NCBI GenBank assembly: GCA_965231025.1
Contig: OZ246407.1
Span: 1,240,001 to 1,304,000 of the forward strand
DNA: 64,000 nucleotides
Direction of reading: 5' to 3'
From: PALSA-1335 sp965231025
Lineage (GTDB): Bacteria; Patescibacteriota; Gracilibacteria; UBA1369
Part shown: in pieces, positions 13,501 to 19,500 of the stretch
How the letters are laid out: the number at the start of each line of letters is the position of its first letter
How positions within the stretch are numbered: position 1 is the stretch's first letter
Translations under genes and position numbers: made by a program
Notes under the pieces: model-generated
Told to the model about the DNA's origin: nothing
Databases searched by the model: none
The model's input: only the letters and a program-made list of their open reading frames with translations

Positions 13501-16500
13501 GTTCTCTCGGACTCAACATGTATGTCGCGAGCAATCCGGCTCCTCTCCGAATCACCGGCCCGATATCGGTCGAAAGCTGGGTGTGGCAGAGAACACAAAC
13601 CAACGGAAACTCACCGAGAATTATCAGTAAGGTGAACTCATGTACGGCAACCGGAAGCGGTTATGAACTGAACATCGGCGCACCGGACGATCCTCTGGCA
13701 CCAAACGAACCGTATATTTCACTCGGCAATGGAGGGGCATACTCAAAAGTCACTTCATCCGTGGCCGTTCCGACCGGCACATGGACGCACGTCGCGGCGA
13801 CATGGGACGGAACAACCGCAAAAATCTACGTCAACGGAGTGGAAACCGGATCCGGATCTGCAGTGAACCCGGCCGACAACACCACCAATCTCCGCGTGGG
13901 AACAAACTCCTCATGCCAGGACAACGACCTGAACGGATACATCGACGAACCCCGTGTTTATAACCGCGCGCTCACACCGACCGAAGTGGCAAACCTCGCG
14001 GCAAATTATGGATACGGATCATCCTCACACGCCGGTAACCTGTACATCCGCAAATTTGTCGGATCACCGGTAACCGGAACGGATTACGACGGCAACAACG
14101 TCGGCGGCAATACGGAAATGTGGAGCTACACCGGAATCGGAAGCGAAAAACATGTTTCGCTTACAACCGTCAGCTTTGACGGAGTCCCGGCAACAGAAAC
14201 AACCTTTGTGGATTCAAATACCATCACCGCGCTCACGCCGGCCCATGCCGCAGGCGCCGTAGATGTGACGATCGCCAACCCCAACAATCCTGGAAACACG
14301 ATCACCAACGGATACACCTATTTCACCCCGAATCCGACACTCGTCACGGCGGATACAGGCCTAACGACCGGCGGATCGGTAGTGACAATAAGCGGTACAA
14401 ACTTCTCATCGGATCAATACCTCCACCGACGCCAAATTACGGTACAAAACAACGTCGCCTCTACCCTCACGGAATTCCAGGTAGACTTCAACCTCGATAC
14501 CGCAAGCCTGGTAGCTGCCGGAAAAATGCGTTCCGACTGCGGAGATTTGAGAGTGAAAGACACCGACGGAACAACGAACCTTCCGTACTACATAGAAGAA
14601 TCGACCTGTAACACGTCGAGTACCAAAGTCTGGGTCAACATCCCGACACTCAACGCCAGTGCCACGAAAAACATTTACGCGACATACGGAAACCCTGCAT
14701 TGACCTCCCGTTCAAACGGAACCAGAGTCTTCGATTTCTTTGACGACTTCACCACCGACAACATCGGCAAATTGTGGCAGATCGTAAACTCGGTGGGCTA
14801 CTACATGCAGCAGACCGGATCAACCGTCACCTACATCGACACGCTGAACTCCAGGGCGGTCATCAAGGGAAATATACTTGGAGGAACAACACCGGTTGAA
14901 TCACCCCTCATCACAAAACAGTATCGTCTCAAACAGCCGATGATCGCGGAACTGAAGAGCCAGGTCGATAACTTTGCCTCAAGCAACAGCAACGGACATG
15001 GACAAATGGGCTTCGTATATTTCGACCCTTCATACATCATTTATCCGCTCCAGGGACCGTACTTCTACTCTTCCCTTGCACCAGACGGACCAGGGGGAAG
15101 CGGAGTAATATCCAAGGGAGGGATATACCAAAACTACCAGTTTGGTTCATCCGCCACAGGTCCGACTTTCGCCTACACGCCGACGATCAACACCTGGTAC
15201 ATCACCCGGTGGAACTCCGCCAGCGGAAGGACATCGTTCTTTGACCTCAACTACGCCGAAAGGAGCTGGCATACCGGAGCCAGCACCGGCTTCAACAACT
15301 ACAACATCGCGGCGCTGAACAGCAGCTACGCTTCAGGCACCCGCAACACGGAACTCGTTGACTGGATGCGTGTACGTAAATCCGCGACAACCCTGCCATC
15401 GACAAATGTGGGTGCTGAACAAAACAACGCCACCATTACATTCGGCGGAACTGCGGCAACCAGCATAACAATCGTCGACGGTAACACCATTACGGCTACC
15501 ACACCCGCCCATACGGCCGGGCTGGTCGACGTGGCGGTAACCATTGACGGCGCAACCACAACCCTGACCGGAGGCTACACGTACGTATATCCGCCTCCAA
15601 GCTTCTGCCTTGTGGCACCGTGCATCGTTCCCGATCAAGGTCCGGAATCCGGGGGAACAACCGTCACCATATCCGGATCTGACTTCCAGACTACGGGCAC
15701 AACCACGGTAACATTTGGCGGAACACCTGCCACCAACGTAACAGTTGTCGATCCGTCTACGATAACCGCAACCATTCCGGCACATGCCGTCGGATTAGTT
15801 GATGTGACTATCACAAATCCGGATGCACAATTTGTAACACTGCTCAACGGATTCACCTACATCGAAACGTTCGTTGACGCGAATTCAACCGTGACATCGG
15901 CCCCCGCATCCGTCGTAGCGGATGGAGCCGACACCAGTACCGTAACGGTCAACATTCAGGGAGCCACCAATAATCCATTGGCGGGCAAAACGATCACCCT
16001 GGCAAAAACATCCGCGAACCCGGGAACACCAACGATCGCGGCGGTAGTCTGCGCCTCAGGAATTGCCACTCCGGGAGTAACAAACGCCCTGGGTGACGCA
16101 TGCTTTGACGTACAGTCCACAACGGCGGAAACCGACACCTTCACGGCAACAAACGTAACCGACAGCAATACCAATCTTACGGACACGGCCGACATCACCT
16201 TCACCCCTGGAATTCCGAATGCGGGAACATCAACGTTCACCGCGGCACCGGGAACAGTTCCGTCAGACGGAATCAACACAAGCACACTCACCGCTACGGT
16301 TCGCGACGCCTTCGACAATCTGGTACCGAATGCGAACGTGAGCGTACGGAAAACAAGTGCAAACCCGGGAACACCAACTTTCAACCAAACCACAACGACC
16401 ACGAACGGATCGGGAGTCGCAACGTTCACCGTCAGCAACACCACCGACGGAACGGACACCTATGTGGCAAGCCTTGACGATGTCACTCAGGCAGCCGGTT

Positions 16501-19500
16501 TCCAGGAACAGGGAATCGTTCACGTCGTCCCGGGTTCAGGAGGAACATGGACCGAAGTCGTTCCGGCAAATGACGACGACGGCACGGCAACAGTGGCACT
16601 TCCGTTTACGTTCTCATTCTTCGGAACCAACTACACCACCGCCTACATGTGTACCAACGGATACATCCAGTTCACCGACGGGGCGGGCGGATGTTCATTC
16701 AACACCGGCAGCTTCGGCAGCGGTGACGGAGTACCAAGGGCGGCGGCATACATGAGGGATCTCTACCGCAACGTTGCGACGGGAAGCAGAATGGAATACC
16801 AGACCACCGCGAACTCCATACGTTTCCACTGGATAGTCAGCGACTGCTGCAGCGGAGCATCAAACCACGAGTTCGAAATCGACCTCTACAACGACAACCA
16901 CCTCGAATACCACTATAACGACACGAGTGAATCAATTTCGGGTGTCGTGGGGGTCGACAGCGGAAGTGCAAGTGCCGCCTGTACGGACACGAATTTCTGT
17001 ATGCGTTCATTACTCAGCGAAACCGTACTCTCACTCCAGTCGACTCAATTCGTCTACGGAACCGGAGGTGCTCCGGATATCACCCAAACCGCGGACGTCA
17101 CCTACTACACCACCATTCTCCCTCCGGCTATCTGCGGATACACGCAGGTAAGCGGCGGATACCAATCATCGTACGCACTCCGGAGCAACGGCACGGTTTG
17201 GGCATGGGGTTCAAACTTCGGAGGACAGCTCGGAAACGGAACGTATGACGACAGCAATATTCCCGTCCAGGTTTCCGGTCTCACCAGCGTGACCTCCGTC
17301 GCCGGAGGCGACGACCACGCACTGGCAATCAGGAATGACGGCACCGTATGGGCCTGGGGATTAAACACCAAAGGACAGCTCGGCGACGGGACCAACACGA
17401 CAAGCAATGTCCCCGTCCAAGTTTCCGGTCTCACCAACATTATCGCCATTGCCGGCGGAGTCGAACACTCACTCGCCATCAGAAACGATGGAACCGTTTG
17501 GGCTTGGGGATCGAACCAGTATGGACAATTGGGTAACGGAACCTACGACGACAGCAACGTACCGGTACAAATAACGAGCCTCTCCAACATCACCGCCATC
17601 AGCGCCGGAGACCTCTTCTCCATGGCGCGCAGAAACGACGGCACGGTATGGACATGGGGTTACGCCTTCAGCGGCCTGCTGGGAAACGGCACGAACCCGG
17701 CGAACAGCAACGTTCCGGTTCAGGCAACCATCACCGACGTCAGCGCCATCAGCGGTAAAGACCTCCACGCGCTCGCCCTTAAAAACGATGGAACGGTCTG
17801 GGCATGGGGAGCAAACTTAAACGGAGAACTTGGTGACGGAACAAACACCGGCAGCAATCTTCCGGTACAAACCACCATTACAAACGTCGCATCGATCGAA
17901 GCCGCGTACGGACATTCTCTGGCGATACGAACCGACGGCACCGCATGGGCATGGGGTAAAAACACCCGCGGCCAGCTCGGAAATGCCGGAAACACGGACA
18001 GCAACGTACCGGTACCGGTCTCCAACATCATCGACGTGGCAAACATTTCCGGCGGATACCAGCACACCATCGCGCTCAAAACCGACGGCACCCTGTGGTC
18101 ATGGGGCTACAACCTCTACGGCCAGCTTGGTGACGGAACGAATGCCAACACCAATGTGCCGGGCTCAGTCCAGGGCGGACAAGCGACATGTATCACTCCA
18201 AGCACCGGTCCGGTAGCCGGAGGAACGAACGTCACCATTTACGGAGCAAACTTCCAGACGGTCGGAACCACCACGGTAACATTCGACGGAGATCCCGCCA
18301 CCAACGTAACGGCAGTAAACTCAAGTACGCTAACCGCCACAACGCCGGCACACATCGCAGGCGCCGTTACGGTCATCGTCACCAATCCCGACGCACAGTC
18401 CGCGACGCTGACCAATGCGTTCACCTATATTCCAGCGCCAAGCTTAGTTTGCGGATTCACCGCCGATTCGATAGCAGGGGGAAATACGCACTCACTGGGA
18501 CTCAAGAACGATGGAACCGTCTGGTTATGGGGGGAGCAACAGGGAATAGGATCTTATCTACCTTCACAAGTAAACGGTCTATCCAACATCAGTGAAATCT
18601 CAACCACAAATGGCGGCGGCGTAACAACAAGCATCGGATACTCAATGGCCCTCAGAAGTACCGACGGCACCATATGGGCATGGGGCAGCAACCTGGGTGG
18701 AAGACTGGGCGATGGAACAACTACTGACAGCGACACTCCAGTTCAGGTTTCCGGACTTACCGGAATCACTCATATTTCCGCCGGTCTGTATCACGCAATT
18801 GCGCTCGACGGAAGCGGGAACGTCTGGGCTTGGGGGCAGGGAACATCCGGCCAGCTCGGCAACGGCGCATGGGCCGACAGTCCAACCCCGGTACAGGTCT
18901 CCAATCTTACGGGAGTGACGGCAATCGGCGCCGGTGGTAACTACTCTATCGCACTAAAAAATGACGGAACAGTGTGGGCATGGGGATGGAATCAAAACGG
19001 GCCACTGGGAGATGGGACAACCAACGCCAGCAACGTACCTGTCCAGGTTGTCGACCCGGGGGATATCAGCGGATTCCTGCAAAATATCACCAAAATTGCC
19101 GCAGGTCTCAACCACGGTTTGGCACTCAAAACCGACGGAACAGTGGTCTCATGGGGATATAACGAGTTTTATGGGGAACTGGGAAATAATTCCACCACGA
19201 ACAGTTCCATCCCCGTCGATGTCATCGGACTCACGAACATAACGGAAATCACCGCGGGCGGGAATCATTCACTTGCAATAGACACCACTGGAAACGTGTG
19301 GGCATGGGGAAGAAACGGCGATGGACAGCTTGGAGATGGATCAACCACCCACAGGTTTACAGCCATCCAGGTTTCAAACCTCACCAATGTGACGACTATT
19401 GCAGCCGGTGGAGTCCACTCTCTCGCACGCAAGAGCAATGGGGACATCTGGGCTTGGGGATCAAATGGATACGGCCAGTTAGGCATCCCAACAACCACCG

